NCBI GenBank assembly: GCA_022385805.1
Contig: MU277722.1
Location: 170,141 to 234,140 of the forward strand
Direction of reading: 5' to 3'
From: Pilatotrama ljubarskyi
Lineage: Eukaryota; Basidiomycota; Agaricomycetes; Polyporales; Polyporaceae
DNA: 64,000 nucleotides
Shown: positions 43,499 through 56,405 of the stretch, one piece after another
Numbering within the stretch: position 1 is the stretch's first letter
Layout: each line of letters opens with the position of its first letter
The notes under the pieces: generated by a model
What the model was told of the DNA's origin: nothing
Databases searched by the model: none
Seen by the model: the letters and a program-made list of their open reading frames with translations, nothing else
Translations under genes and position numbers: made by a program

Positions 43499-43784
43499 AG
43501 TCTTGCCAGAGAGTTCCGCGCGGAAGTCTCTTCCAATGTCATCGTGGAGATGGGTGTTCGCTGAGAGGGGGGAGTGGGGCACATGGTGGGAAGAGCAAAG
43601 AAATCGGTTAACTTTAAGTTCCTGCGCGCTGTCGAGTACAGGCGCTTAGACGTTTCTGGACGAGATGTTGTAAGCGCTCGCGCTCGCGCCGCGACGAAAC
43701 AAGTGTTGCTCTGCCTCCTACTCTTCGGTCTCCGTCCTCATATATCGCTTCATATCTCCTGGTCTATCAAAAGCGAAGGGAAGG

Positions 43785-45871
43785 ATGTCTTTGAAAGTAC
43801 CAAAAGCGCAAAATCTCCAGCTATTCAAAGATGGCTACAAGGTTAGTCCGCTCGACTGCAGAGCTCGAAAGTACGAGTGTCCGACGCGTCCTGCAGCACC
43901 TACAAGGCCTCGAGGACGCTGTATTGCGCAACATCCAGGCCGTCGCTGAACTGTCCGATCTGGTCAGGACGAGTTTTGGCCCTAACGGTGCGTGATCACG
44001 TCTGGCACGATTGATCTCATAGGACGAACCCGTCCGCAAATGCTTAGGCCGGAATAAACTGGTGATCAACCACATTGGCAAGCTCTTCGTCACCTCCGAT
44101 GCCGCAACGATCATCCGCGAAATTGAAGTCCTCCATCCGGCTGCGAAGCTGCTCGTTATGGCGTCACAAGCACAGGAGTCCGAGGTGCGTCTTCACGCAC
44201 TCTCTGCAGTTCGGTCGACTGACCGCTTGTTGAATCGTAGATGGGAGACTCGACGAACGCCGTCCTGATTCTTGCTGGAGAGATGCTTAAGAAGGCTGAG
44301 CAACTCCTGATCATGGGCCTGCATCCCAGTGAGATCATCAAGGGCTACGAACTCGCGAGCCAGAAGGCCCTCGCCGAACTCGAGAGTATGCGCATTCATT
44401 CGACTCTGCCCCTGCGGCTGTACTGAACTGCCACGTACGCAGCTCTATCAACATCCACACTTCCCAGCCCACCCACGAAGCCTACCCTCGCCGCTGCACT
44501 GAAGCCCGCGATCGCGTCGAAGCAATACGGATACGAGGACTTGCTCGCAGGCCTCGTGGCAGAAGCCGCGCTTACCGTCATGCCACCTAACCCGAAAAAC
44601 TTCAACGTAGACAACGTCCGTGTTGTGAAGATCATGGGCGGGAACCTGTCAGGGAGCAGAGTCGTCCGAGGGATGGTATTCGGCCGGGAACCTGAAGGTG
44701 CGTGCCTCAATATATGCGCCTTGATAGGCATCTCCTTACCTTGCTTCGTCGCCAATTCAGGTATTGTGAAGAAGGTCAAGAAGGCCAAGGTCGCCGTCTT
44801 CACCTGCGCACTGGATATCGCACAAACAGAAACGAAGGGCACCGTGCTCATCAAGAGCGCCGATGAGATGCTCAACTTCACGCGTGGTGAGGAGAAGCAC
44901 CTAGAAAAGGTTCGTCAGCTGCCGACGAAACAGTACCTCAGCTAACGTCGTGCGCCCAGATCTTCCAAGAGATTGCAGACTCGGGAGTGAAAGTGATCAT
45001 CGCTGGCTCGAGCGTGGGCGAACTCGCGCTGCACTTCCTCAACCGGATGAACATTGCCGTCCTCAAGGTGCTCTCCAAGTTCGACCTCCGGCGGCTCTGC
45101 CGCGTGGTGAACGCGACTCCGCTAGCGCGGGTCGGCGCGCCCACCGCCGAGGAGGCCGGTTTCGTCGACGTCTTCGAGACGACCGAGATTGGCGGCGACC
45201 GCGTCACCGTCCTCCGCCAGGTCGTCGAGGGCGACCCCGACTTCGACCCCGCCGAGCAGGACAGCCGTTCGGAGAAGACGCGCACTGCGACGATCGTCCT
45301 CCGTGGCGCGACGCAGAACAGGCTCGACGACCTCGAGCGCGCCGTGGACGACGGCGTGAACGTGATCAAGGCGCTCCTCAAGGACCCGCGCCTCGTGCCC
45401 GGTGCGGGCGCGACGGAGCTCGAGCTCGCGAAGAGGGTGGAGGTGTACGGTAGTGGGCTCAAGGGGCTCTCGCAGCATGCAGTCCGCCGGTGGGCGCAGG
45501 CTCTGGAGGTCGTTCCCAGAACATTGGCGGAGAACGCGCTCGGTGGCGGGGAGGGCAATGAGGTCGTCAGCCGGCTGTGGGCCAAGCACGAGGGCCCCGG
45601 CGGCGAGACATGGGGTGTTGACGTCGAGGTGCGCTGTTTACCACTAGCCTCGCTTGTTTTCAACTCTGATCGATTCTGGCAGGCGGAGACGGACGGAACG
45701 CTGCTGGCGACTGAACACCAGATCCTGGACTCGCTCGCCGCGAAGCAGTGGGCAATCAAGCTTGCGACGGAGGCTGCGACGTCAGTGCTCGCTGTTGACA
45801 GCATAATCATGAGCAGGCCCGCTGGTGGCCCGAAGATACCGCAACAGTCGGGCAATTGGGACGAGGACTGA
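43785..45871 (+). CDS. CCT8: T-complex protein 1 subunit theta (CCT8)
   Basis: One of the eight subunits of the cytosolic chaperonin TRiC/CCT, which folds actin, tubulin and other proteins by ATP-driven closure. 563 aa in eight exons: 43785-43841, 43897-43987, 44048-44184, 44241-44385, 44443-44697, 44761-44909, 44960-45628 and 45683-45871. All junctions are in phase, and the length is normal for the subunit. Group II chaperonin landmarks: LVRTSFGPNGRNKLVINHIG, LFVTSDAATIIREIEVLHPA, the nucleotide-site loop MGDSTN, KIMGGNLSGSRVVRGMVF, TRTATIVLRGATQNRLDDLE, RAVDDGVNVIKALLKDPRLV and GAGATELELAKRVE. Theta-specific features include the N-terminal LQLFKDGYK and the C-terminal LAVDSIIMSRPAGGPKIP. 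The first intron is 55 nt; the high intron density at the 5' end and the long exon 7 are ordinary for basidiomycetes. Confidence 0.96.
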
Positions 45872-46938
45872 GTGTGCTGAGTAGGCGGGGTAGGGTAGCG
45901 AAGTAGACGAGTAATCTCACTTGTACAATGCTAGTATTTTTTGCTCGCTTCTCGTGCTTGCCAGCCTGATGATTCGAACCTGTTCCCTGAAATGCTGCGA
46001 GATCGTCTGGCGTGTGCGCGAGAAATGGATCATGCCGACACAGGCTCGAACCTCGAGTCTGCCGGCTGCACTGTGCCCGTCCTGTCCGCTCAATCTCTGC
46101 TCGCCATCCGACACATCGCCCGACGCCCGACTGCCAAACATTGTATATGGTCCGTGCGCACGCCGCCGCCCTATATAATCCCAGCGCGCACACCGTAGCA
46201 CCTCATACTTACCTTGATGGCACGAGCCCCTTCACGTACCAGGGTTCGTGGGCCGTGGGGGCCTCTCATAGCACGGCGACCATGTCCTCAGGGGGACCCT
46301 GCGGTTTGTATGGCCTTCGGGTCATGCACCGTCCAAATATTTTCCTGTCCCGCTTCGGCCCTCGGGCTGGGCGGGCCTTTTTTTATGTCGGTACGCTATC
46401 CTAACCCTAACCCTATGGCACACCCTCTAGAGCAGAACTTCGCTTGCTTCTGTCGTTGTGTCCCGCGCAATAAAAGACTGCTTACTGTCGCAGACATCCA
46501 GTACGCGATGCACGAGAGAGAGACTAGGAACACATTGGTATAGTGTAACACACAGGGCATAATGCGAGCTCAAGAGCGCGGTAAGTAAGTAGGCGGTATA
46601 TGCATTACGTGAGAGCCCAGGGCAGTAACCACCAGTCAGTCCGTCTTCACCTGCCATGGCTGCGGCCTGCACTACCTGCGGATATCGTAGACGAGAGAGT
46701 GTACACTACGTGCGGGGGGAGGACTCGAGCAAGGAACGGATTGTCCAGCTGACGCCAGGGCCGTGCAAGCAGGCTGCCGCTGGCGGAGATCATGAGATGA
46801 GAGACAGGAAGGGTAAGAGGGAAGGTGTGAGCATGAGCAGGGACGGGGCAGGTATACGTATCTCAAGGTATGGCAGAGGTATGATGGGGCGGATTGGATC
46901 AGGTATGTTAGGGGAACCGGATGCGCTGGGGGGGCCAG
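45872..46938. other. Intergenic between convergent genes
   Basis: Three-prime side of CCT8 and the RhoGAP gene. Two B-box-like strings (GGTTCGAATC and GGTTCGAGCC on the minus strand, near 45,975 and 46,050) do not fold into a tRNA. A T-run at 46,379-46,385 and a telomere-like tract follow. Confidence 0.45.
46400..46415. repeat. Interstitial telomere-like tract
   Basis: CCTAACCCTAACCCTA, about 2.7 copies of CCCTAA, the fungal telomere unit read on the C-rich strand. It is short enough to arise by chance or by break repair. Confidence 0.6.
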
Positions 46939-49900
46939 CTATGGCATGTTGAAGGACAACGACGCCGGACTTCCGAGATTGATGTTCAGCACAGGCGGCT
47001 CTGCCGGGAGTTTTTGGGGAAGCTCGTCGACAGAGTCTCGGAAGAGGTCCTCCTCCTCCTCGTCCTCCTCCGGGATGGGCTCGTCGAACTCGTACTCTTC
47101 CTGTTCCTGGTCTTGTTCTGCATCCGCGTCGTGCTCGTGCTCAATCTCATTGTCGAAGATGACATGGAACTAACTCAGATGGTTAGACAACAGACCGGCG
47201 AACGACGAGGATCTCACGTACGTGGGCGATGAGCATCTTCGTTATGCGGTGACCGGCGGCCATGTTGGAGAAGAATGTGCCGACATCGCTGTTTGTCGAG
47301 CGCAACAGATTGGGGCTGAAAACCGTAGCAAGCGATTCGGTCGTCATTTGGTTGCTCTCTTCAAAGTCGGTGACTCTGAAGACAATGCGACATGTTAGAT
47401 GCGCTCAGCGCAGGGACCCCACAGTGAACGCACCGTTCGAGATGTTCGATGATGCGCTTGAGAAGGTCAAAGTTCGCCGATGGGAGAGATCGTACGATCT
47501 CCCTCACGTTAGATACTTTGGTTTGGAAGTCGACATCATCGCGGCCTGTGGCTACACTCGCTGTCAGTGTTCCATGTCCTGTGCTCGGACGGGATCACAT
47601 ACCAGCCGCACTCAGGATAGCGCCGTAAGTCTCGGATGGGAACAGTCCTCCCGGTAGCACTCGGAACCATGATTTGATCAAATCGCAGACGGCATGTATA
47701 TCGGTGAGGTCCGAGATCGGCCATTCGCCTGCGTGAATCCCGTTCAGTGACTGCGTCCGGAAGATGCATTGCACCACGACATACCCCGATTAAGTGCGTC
47801 TCGCAAAGCGTTCACCTCAGAATGTGCGCCAGCGATACGGTCTGGAGCCAACGGTGCATTAGCAGGATGTGGCGTAAGCGACGAGAAGTACGCACATATG
47901 CCGACTTCCGTCAGACCGCGCCTCTCGACCTCATTGATCAATCGTTCTACGACAGAGGGAATGGCGCCAGGTTGGACTTCCCCCTCTGGAGCTTCACGTT
48001 GAAGCAAGAACTCTAGCTCAACACCGAAGACTGCGCGTATGGAGAACCATACTGTCAGCACAGCGACTGTAACTCGGGTTCCCAACACTTACCAGCATGA
48101 GGGTCTCGTGTCGCCACGGCAGGCTTCGCAAGCAGGTGGTCGGCAAGCTGCATCTTCGCGTTCTGGCCAAGATATGTCAGACGCCGCTTCGCGGTCATCT
48201 TCGAGACGCGCTCGATGGTCTCTGTCCATTTTCTCATCTCCTGCTGGCTCGTGGCCTGCAGCAGATAGTGACCGCCGTCCTCCGAGTCGATTTGGAACAC
48301 GAACGATCGCTCGTTGTTGATGAACTGAGCGACGCGCGCCCCGACGACGCTGAGAACGAGCGACGGCTTATGCGAGGGTGTGAAATCGAGCTCTGCCGGT
48401 GTGCGCTTCACGGGGCTACTCAAGAGCGTGTCGGACGTGAACGCGCTCGAGATCGGGCGCATGAGCTGGAAGAAGGCGGACGACATGCTTTTCTTGTTCC
48501 GATGCTGCTTCGGCATGACCGGGTTCTGCCGCCGTTGGTGCATCGCCCTATTGAGCTGTTCCTCTCGCCGGTCGTGCCGCATCTGCTCTTGCCGCTTCTC
48601 CTTGCTGAGACGATCGCGCCACAGACGGTCGCGACGGTTCTTCTCCTGCTGCTGCGTGACAAGGACATGGAAGGGCCTGTGACCGCGCTTTCCAGCCGGG
48701 CTACCAGCCTGCGCTGCTTCGCGATACGCGTCCTCACGGATGGATCGCATGTCGAAGTGGATATTGCCGAGCTCCTTCTCCATGTTGTTTAGACGCTCGA
48801 AGTCGCGTCGGTCGTTCTCGCGCCGACGCTGCCTTCGGCCTGCAGCAGCGCCAGCGACGCTCGTGAGCACTGTCTGCAACGTCCTGGGGCCAATAATCTC
48901 AGCTAACGAATTAGTCCAGGCTGTCCCCTTGAAACTCACCTCCGCTTCTCGAAGTTGACAAGCATGACTTGTTCGGCGGATGGCGATTCCAGGACGTCCG
49001 GTAAGCTGATGATCTCCAGGATTTTCTCCATTAGCCAGCTAATATCGGGGGTCAGAGGCCCTCGTGAGGACGTGCAGCTGATTACCGGCCGCGCGAGATA
49101 CGCAGCAAGCGTGTCGCACCCAGTCCCACGAGCTGCAGCAACTCCCAGCCATGCGCGCTGGTAGGTCCGGCTCTCGACACTGAGAACGGCAGAGGTCAGG
49201 ATGGCCTCTACGAACGAGCGTATACAAGGTCGTTCGGCAAGCGGTACGTCGGCACTGTCGCCGTCAACGCTGCGACGACGGCAAACCTCGATCGCACGCA
49301 GCATTAACTCCATTCGCTGCTGACGCGCCTGAATACCGATCCTGAGCGCCACCAGCTTCGAGATGAGCCATTTCCGCAGGATCCCAAAAGCGCGGATACA
49401 GCTTCGTACCGCCGGCGGGAGGAGGCGATATAGGCTGTCCTGGGTGAGCTCGGAGATGAGCGGAGACGGTTCAACCTCGAGAATATACGAGCTCATCGAC
49501 TGAATCTCGACTTCATCCGCGATGGAGCTGGGATCACGGGATAGGAACCATCCTGTCCGATCGGCTGACTGTACCTCGAACAGGTCAGCCGTTATAAAGA
49601 GATCCTGGAACGAGGGATGATCTGTCAGTTACCTTCCTACAGGCGATAAGCGAGGCACTTCTCCGCACTACTCACCTCTTGTGTGACGTTGCGCAGCGTC
49701 GCGGATGTCATGGAGTTCAGGTTATTCACCAGCTCCTCCGGATCAAGCTGGTCAATATCAGGCAAGTCGGACCCATAGCTGATGGAGCCCAGCCCATCCG
49801 TCGCGTTGTCCGAGGTGCCCGCATTCCGTGGGATGGGCCGCATCGTCTGCGAGAGGAATGACATGTGCAGGGTCTTCCGCGCCAGGTCAAGTGCTCTCAA

Positions 49901-52900
49901 TGCCTGGCTAACATCAGACTCAGGATCCGACGCCGACTCGAGCAGCTTTTGCTCGGTAGGCTGCGTAAGGAACGTGAGGAAAGCCTCGTACAGCCCCGTG
50001 TCGTCAAGAGCATCCTGCGCGCCGCCTCCGTGGGTGACCCACTCGCTCATCGTTTCAAGAACTTCCAATCGGAGCCGGACGATGCGCGAGATCTCCTCAG
50101 ACGTCAGCGTGCGGCCGGCTTGATGAGCGCCAACGTAACGCTTCTTGAGGAGCTGGCAACGGAATGTTCGTCTGAGCACATACTGGGATCATTCCGTAAA
50201 CGCGTCTGCGCACCTCGAACAGCACCTGAGGCTTCAAAAAGCTCCTGAAGACGTTCCACCAGACTTGTGAGAAGTCGTCCATGTCCACGCGTACCTCCCT
50301 GGTCTTCCGGTCGGTCAAGGGCATCTCTCCGTTGTCATCGGCGACTGACACAGACACCCCCTGGAGACCGTGCGCAAGGACATCTACGAGGCGATCCAGC
50401 GTTCCTGCTTGCACGACGACGCGTAGCGGCCTCTCCGAGGTGACCTCAGAGGCGACGAGACTAGTTCGTTGGGACATGGACGGTAGTGAGTTCCTCCGCA
50501 CCATACTTGACTTGCGCTCCGTACCGTGGCCATGTGAAGAGCCAGGGGTGACCCGGATGGAGGGGTTACGACTGAAAGCCTTTTCCAAGACAGGCGTCTC
50601 CGTAGCTGCAGAGCTCGGGGGACGGGAAGGAGCGCGCGACGCGGGTCGCGACGAAGGCCCTGCGTCACCTCCAGGCTGGACCAGGAGCAGCAATTCGCCA
50701 TTAAAGACGGGTATCACCGTACCTCCAAGGTCGAAGCCGCCCAGCTTCTGTCGCTCGCTTTGCGATGCCCTCTCACCGTCCAGCTGCAACCGCAAGTCGC
50801 GGATATCTTGCAGGTTGAGCCCCGAGGAGTTGCTCTCGAGCCGGCCACGAACGATCTGGGCGCGGTCGACGAAGGACACGGCAGGAAGCGGTTCGGGAAA
50901 CAGAAGCGCAGCGAGAGGGTGGACCGACTGTTGCTGGGACATGCGCGACCAGAAGTAGGGCTCAAACGTTCCTCGCCGACGGGGCTCGGCTGCGAAGGAA
51001 AGTGACATGAACTGTTCTGTCCTAGAAAGAGGGTTCAGATCTCGCGGCTTCGGCATAGAGCTAATGCCAGTTGAACTCACCTCAAGCATTTGGCCGCCAA
51101 TCCTCGGCCGTCGCCCTCGAAGGCAAGTGTGTGCCAGTGCTTGGCGAGCACATCGACAGTGGGGAAGTCGTTCGCACTACCAAGGTCGGTCGTCTTCGTA
51201 CAGAGTGCAAACGTAGTCCGTAGAGCCTCAAAATTCTCCCGTGCATCACGAAGGCACCGGACGATCCACTCGTCTCCATCCCCGCCCTTCGCCTTCTCCA
51301 ACGCTTGGCGGATCTCGCGCTCGGCGTCGCCCGCCCACGGATACGCCATGGGAGCGGTCGCGGTCGGTTGGTCGCCGCGGACGAGGATCTGGACCCAGCA
51401 TTGCACGATGGACAGCGCGTCGGGGTCAACTCGCTTCCATACCTTGTCAAGCCGAGCAATGGGGCGGGCGCATAGGGCAGCCATGATGGCACGCCAGGAA
51501 CAGTCGTCCCCGCTGCGTCGAGCAAGCTCTCCAATCCGGGTCCATGCGGAGATCACATCAGACCGGGTGTGCGTCCGAGACGTGGGTCGATCGTGGTGCA
51601 GCTGAGAAGTGCCGTGGGCGCTGCCCGCAGGCTCGGGGACCAGCACCTGAATAAGCACGAGGCGGGTTAGCCAATGAGGCCGATCGTCACTGCCAGTGAA
51701 CGGGAGAAGCGCTTGATGAGTAGAGGCGGGAGATCCAGACTCTTGAGGACCAAGACCAAGCACGTAGTCTGCGGTGAAGTTGTCGGGGACTTTCTGGAGC
51801 GAGGCCTGATGCGCGACGAACAGAGAACGAGCGATGAGGGCAGGATCAAGACTGAGCAAGACGTCACGCGAAAGACCCTCCTCCTCAAGCGCGGTTTGGA
51901 GAGCTTCAGGCGAAAGACACGATGGGTGTGCAGAAGGAGAGGACGGCCCGGGCTTCTGTGGGGAGGCTTCGCTGAAAGCTTCAGTGATAGACTGCATCCT
52001 ACCTTCGCCTGGTCTGGGAGAGAAGGCACCCAAATTGGGGGAGGACTCCTCTGGCCCGGACGTGGAGGGAAGCAGCGGCGAGGGAGTATGCATTGCCGTC
52101 GTCGAACTGGACGCCGGAAGGCCGGACACCTTCGATGCAGCCACGGCGTCGGGAGAGAAATTCGGGATGGTCTCCTTCTGCCACGAGTCCCAAGCATCCT
52201 TGTTCTCGGGAGTCCCATGATAGTCCAGGTACTGCGCTGCGAGCCACTCCACGCGTACGACCTCTTCCACTTTCACGTCTTCGCCCGCCCCATTCACGAG
52301 GTTCGAGCAGCATCGGAGGAACTCTGTCTCGAACATGGCCTTGCCTATGAGAGAAGGTAAGCTCAAGAGGACAGCTGACGCAAACTCGCGCCAGGAAGGC
52401 TTATATCGGGACGTGTTCGGTGCAGCGTTATGGTCCTCGCCAGTCTCGCTCGCAGGTTCGGTGCGCGCGACGAACGTCGTGGCGAAAACAGCCTCGTGCA
52501 CGAGCGCCTCTGTCGTTCCCTTCTCCACCTCTGAACCGACCACGAGCGCGGGGTGCGTGCCCCGCCCCCAATAAGCCCTGCGTCTGCGCAACTCCTCCCT
52601 CTCCTTACCCTTCCCGCCTCCACGACCGCCCATGTCGATATCGGCGTCGTTCACGTCCAACTCGAGCTCCTGCTCGCCGACACCACCGCCCTCCATGACG
52701 GCTACGAGTTCGGTCGGGAAGAGCTCCTTGATGGCGGCACTCCGGTCGCTCGGCGGCTTGTAGAAGTACAGCTTCGACCCCTTCAAGACAAGCTTGAACG
52801 GCTTCCAGCCCTTGGCCAGCACCGCCGGGGTGCCGCCCGCCATATATGCGTGGTGCGCCCGCGTGTTGAGCATAGAAGGTGAGAAGTCGGTCATCCGGTT

Positions 52901-54646
52901 GATGAACCCAGAGTGGTACACGACCTGCGATGTCCGCTTGTCGCTCTTGTTGCCTCCCTCATCTGGCTCGACGATGGTGGGCGGCGCGAGCAGCGTCGGA
53001 GAAGACGGACCCTGGCTCAGGTTCCCGTCCTGCATGTACATGCCCGCAGGCGGAACCTTGATGTTTGCACCTCCGGCGCCGAATCCGAAGGGGAACGGAG
53101 AGCGGCCAGAAGCGCCGCTCCCCTGCGAGCCCTTATCGCGCTCCGGATCTCTCGACTCCGCCGAAGCTGAGCCCTTCCGCTTCGGGCTGGGCGGCATCAA
53201 GTTAGATTTCTGTGCGGACAGTTTGGAGGGGAGACGAGGCGTAAAAGAGTGTGAACGTGAGTGCACATGAGACGACGTGGATGAGGCGGGCGTGAGCGGA
53301 GGCGTAATAGGGGAAGGATTGGATGAAGGAGGACCGAGCCGCGCGTTCTTGGGCGGCGACGCAGGTACATCGGCAGAGATGACCGGAAACGGATAGTTCA
53401 CGTTGATGGATGAGCCCGACGGCGAGGGCAGCGGGGAGGGCGAGGCAGCAATACTGCTGCTCACGCTGTCGCTACGGTAGCTCTTGATCTTCTGATGGAG
53501 CGTCGTGTCGATCGGGGTAAGGACGGGAGACGGGGAAGACGCAGATATCTTCCCCAGGTCATCTGCGGACTTGGACCACGGCTTGCGCGAGATGTTGCGC
53601 AGGTCACCGAGACCTCGAGAGAAGCCCGGCTGCGGCGGGGAGGAAGGCGTGCGTGTGGCGTGAGGTCGTGAGTCGGGCACTGCAGAAGTCGTCCTGGCGA
53701 GTGAAAGGTCCACGACGGATCTATACGAGGCTGTCAGCACTCTCGTACGAACGGCCACTTCGTGACGGAATGAGCATAGCGGCCAAATTCTCCTAGTGAA
53801 CGCCCATCATTGCGAGCACAATGCTCTGTGCGAAGTGACCACCGTTCGTGACGATCCCAACGTGTCGATTCGTATATATGATGCAGCAGCCGAGAAAGCT
53901 AGGCAACCGCGTGCGGGCTCAGCGGGCAAGTATGGCCAGCCAGTGCCCATGCACATTGCACGGGGCCAAAGTTGGACAACCCGTAGACAGATAGACGCAG
54001 GACCATCCCACTTCAGTACTCTCAGAGGAGAGGGGTTCGTCGGTGCGACCGGGGATACATGAGCCGACCACAGAATCATCCACATCTGATGTATTGGCGA
54101 GAAGTGGATTGTAATACCTGCGAGCACAGTGTACCGCGAGGGCTGTGAAGTGCAGGTTCCGTTCGCGAAGATCGCATCATGGGCAAGTTGCAGATGTTAT
54201 GCAGCTGTTGAGAAGACGCAGCGCTAGGTAACGGCAGGACGACTCGGGACATTTCGTTTGGCAGAGACTGGACAAGATATGCAAGACGAGACTGGAGAGT
54301 GTGTGCAAACTCACCTGCTGCCTCCCGCCAGTGCGCCTCTATCTGGCGGTATCAAACTGTCGACTATCGGCCTCGGGTCGGTCGGGTGCGAGATCTTGTG
54401 TTTACGCGTCGAGCTCGTGCTGGAACGCGGCTCTGTCGAGCTTATAGAGGTACGGCCCACGCCTCCCGAGTTCGAGCGGTTGAACCATTTCGTCGGCTTG
54501 GAGAAGAGCTGCGTGAAACCGTTTGAGGGTGATGCGGAGCGAGGTATGCCGCCGCTCAGATAGCTAGCAGGCGACGAGGGAGAGGGTGTTGTCGTTTCGG
54601 GTGGGCTCAGAGTATTCTGGTGCAGTGCTCCGCGGCGGGGAGCCAT
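46939..54646 (-). CDS. BEM2: BEM2-type RhoGAP (RasGEF-like, PH and RhoGAP domains)
   Basis: About 2175 aa in twelve exons: 54646-54315, 53720-51081, 51021-50214, 50152-49676, 49604-48940, 48883-48093, 48030-47896, 47841-47785, 47728-47603, 47545-47434, 47375-47222 and 47169-46939. Every junction is GT-AG and in phase, and the length is close to yeast Bem2. N-terminus: Ser/Pro-rich. A first PH-like region (VVYHSGFINRMTDF, GWKPFKLVLKGSKLYFYKPP) precedes a RasGEF-like module (LSPEALQTALEEEGLSRDVL, SDVISAWTRIGELARRSGDD). A PH domain follows (LVLSVVGARVAQFINNERSF, MRKWTETIERVSKM), then RhoGAP: VFGVELEFLL, TEVGIYRIAGAHSEVNALRD with the catalytic Arg of the YRIAG loop, DLLKRIIEHLERVT and NQMTTESLATVFSPNLLR. 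The C-terminus is strongly acidic. Bem2 proteins turn off Rho1/Cdc42-type GTPases in polarity, wall integrity and hyphal growth. Intron 1 (594 nt) could hide a small exon. Confidence 0.92.
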
Positions 54647-55639
54647 GGGAGGGGGGAGAAGGAGTGGAGGTGGTTACGAGAGAGACACTGCACGCCAGGA
54701 AGGAATGAAGGCGGTCGATCAAATTGAGGTTCGTTCCTTGAGACCAAATATGTGCGTGGGTATCGTCCTGGTGCCTGTCTCAATACCACAGAGCCAGCAG
54801 GCTTACGCGACTTACCCTGCTTTGTCGAAAGAGGGAGGAGGACTGGAGGAGGACGAGGGGAAGAAGGATGATGAGTTTGAGAGCAGTCGGCCAGCGACAC
54901 TACAGACCGGTATAACCATATATGGCAGCCCACGACGATCGACTGATGTGGCCACACCGCTGTACGGTCACAACCCACCGGCCGCGGCGTACGTTAGGAG
55001 AAAGCGAATGATAGCGAGCTCGAGACGTGTACAGATGGTAATTCTCAGTGAAGAATATAAGCGGGCGTTGAGTAGGATTTCGTATGCGGCCCTAAGTCCG
55101 AGGACAGCGAGCGTGTGAACCACCTTCCTGAAGGAGCACCCGGCACGAGCTCCCCAAGCCCATTATGGCGCAGCGGCCAACTCCTCCAGCCCTTCCCCCG
55201 ACTCCGGACGCCTCTCCTACATAATTCCGACATCTAGCGGAACCAATGTTGTCCTACTAACTGAGGGTTTCACACCAGTTCCCCAGCTCACACTGCGATA
55301 GTGACGGTCTATTAGTCTCTATTAGTCTGCATCCTGTTTCGCGGAGGTAGTTCGGAGCAATCAGTCCTCGACCCACAACAAGTCTCGCTTTGCTGTTGTT
55401 CTGCTAGACTCCTCGAGACAGCGGACGAGCATGAAAATGACAGAACGCAACGCATTGGCTCTAGCCCTTACATGGTCTATTGGGTAGAGTAGTGGGGAGT
55501 GACCAAGGCTCCGCTGTCAAAATAGCATCGTAGCATGACCATAGACGGCCTCATGATGCTGTCGCTGTCTAGCTACCCGAAAACAGGTCAGTTGTAGCCG
55601 TGTATCGGCAGGGCGGGTTCCTAGACCGCATGAAGACGT
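54647..55639. other. Intergenic, BEM2 upstream region
   Basis: The upstream region of the RhoGAP gene. A plus frame at 54645-55118 has no recognisable features and is treated as chance. Confidence 0.45.
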
Positions 55640-55972
55640 CAGCAACGCGCAGTGTTCATGCGGGAGACCATACCGGTAGGTGATGGCATCCAAATCTACA
55701 TCCCAGTCCGCCTTCTCATCATTACCGGAATCGTCGTCGATGTCGTGATCGTTCTGTTCTTCTTCAGTCTGCTCAGTCTTCCCCCCAACATATCGCTCGT
55801 CGTTGCCTTCCTCTTCGCTGCCGTTTCGTTCCGTTTCGTTGGCCGCACTGGCCTCGGCCTCGGCAACGTTCGTCGCTTAGGCCTCCACCCTTGGATCATC
55901 GTTGTAGTCAATGTACCACTTGGGCTCATCGCTTTCGCACCAATGATTTTCCCCACTGCTGGGCGGTAGGAA
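55640..55972 (-). pseudogene. Acidic ORF remnant downstream of the retroelement
   Basis: On the minus strand a frame reads STSFLPPSSGENHWCESDEP, then KWYIDYNDDPRVEA, hits one in-frame stop (55877-55879), and goes on with a Glu/Asp-rich segment (NGSEEEGNDERYVGGKTEQT, DHDIDDDSGNDEKADWDVDL). The composition and the acidic end resemble the end of the ORF at 56406-57326. It may be a further exon or a decayed duplicate of the same unit. Not recognised. Confidence 0.4.
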
Positions 55973-56405
55973 GGACGTTGATATTGTGTTGTGAGTGGCG
56001 GTCGTCGAGCGCTAATACGAGTCCTTAAGAGGTAACCTCCTTCCTTAGCCGATTAATCCACGGCGCTCAGGCGGTAAGTACTTCGAGATAAGCAGGTTCA
56101 AGCAGCGCGCAGCTATGCTAACTCTTGCTCAGGTCGCGCGCAGACACTCGGTCGATGCACGCGTAAGTACTTAGAGCGCGGTGGCGCGTCTGATGTTGAC
56201 GGGTAAAAGAGAGATATCTATTCCGAGGGTCCTGGTGCACGATATAAGTACATTGAGAGCACAAAGAAATCTAATAAGAAAGCCCAAACGCAAAGGACAA
56301 ACAAAACTGGATCAGGACGAGTTCACGATACTTCTAGCTAGTTCTACGAGGGCGGCTGTCCGAGTCGACGCATCCACAACACGCGCCCCCCTGAGTGAAC
56401 TCGGA
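55973..56405. other. Candidate 3' LTR region
   Basis: Where the 3' LTR of the minus-strand retroelement might be expected. A repeated GTAAGTACTT string occurs at about 56,081 and 56,163. Without the 5' LTR, which lies outside the window, no LTR border can be set. Confidence 0.25.

Larger units (their letters stand above)
42815..43784. promoter_or_regulatory. Divergent QNG1-CCT8 promoter interrupted by a MITE
   Basis: 970 bp between the two start codons. Only about 240 bp (QNG1 side) and 290 bp (CCT8 side) remain outside the MITE at 43058-43498. Confidence 0.5.

Noticed and set aside
44938..45855. Minus-strand frame of 305 codons
   Set aside because: Antisense shadow of CCT8 exons 7-8.
45950..46075. 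Possible tRNA genes (two GGTTCGA-type B boxes on the minus strand)
   Set aside because: The flanking bases do not form a T stem, and no A box or acceptor stem lies at the right distance.
46921..47232. Plus-strand Leu/Val-rich ORF resembling a membrane segment
   Set aside because: Antisense of the acidic tail of the RhoGAP gene.
55652..55969. Plus-strand hydrophobic ORF of 105 codons resembling a membrane protein
   Set aside because: It is the complement of a Glu/Asp-rich coding stretch; such antisense frames read as Val/Leu/Phe.
55973..56405. 3' LTR of the chromovirus
   Set aside because: No TG..CA bordered repeat can be paired, because the 5' LTR is outside the window.
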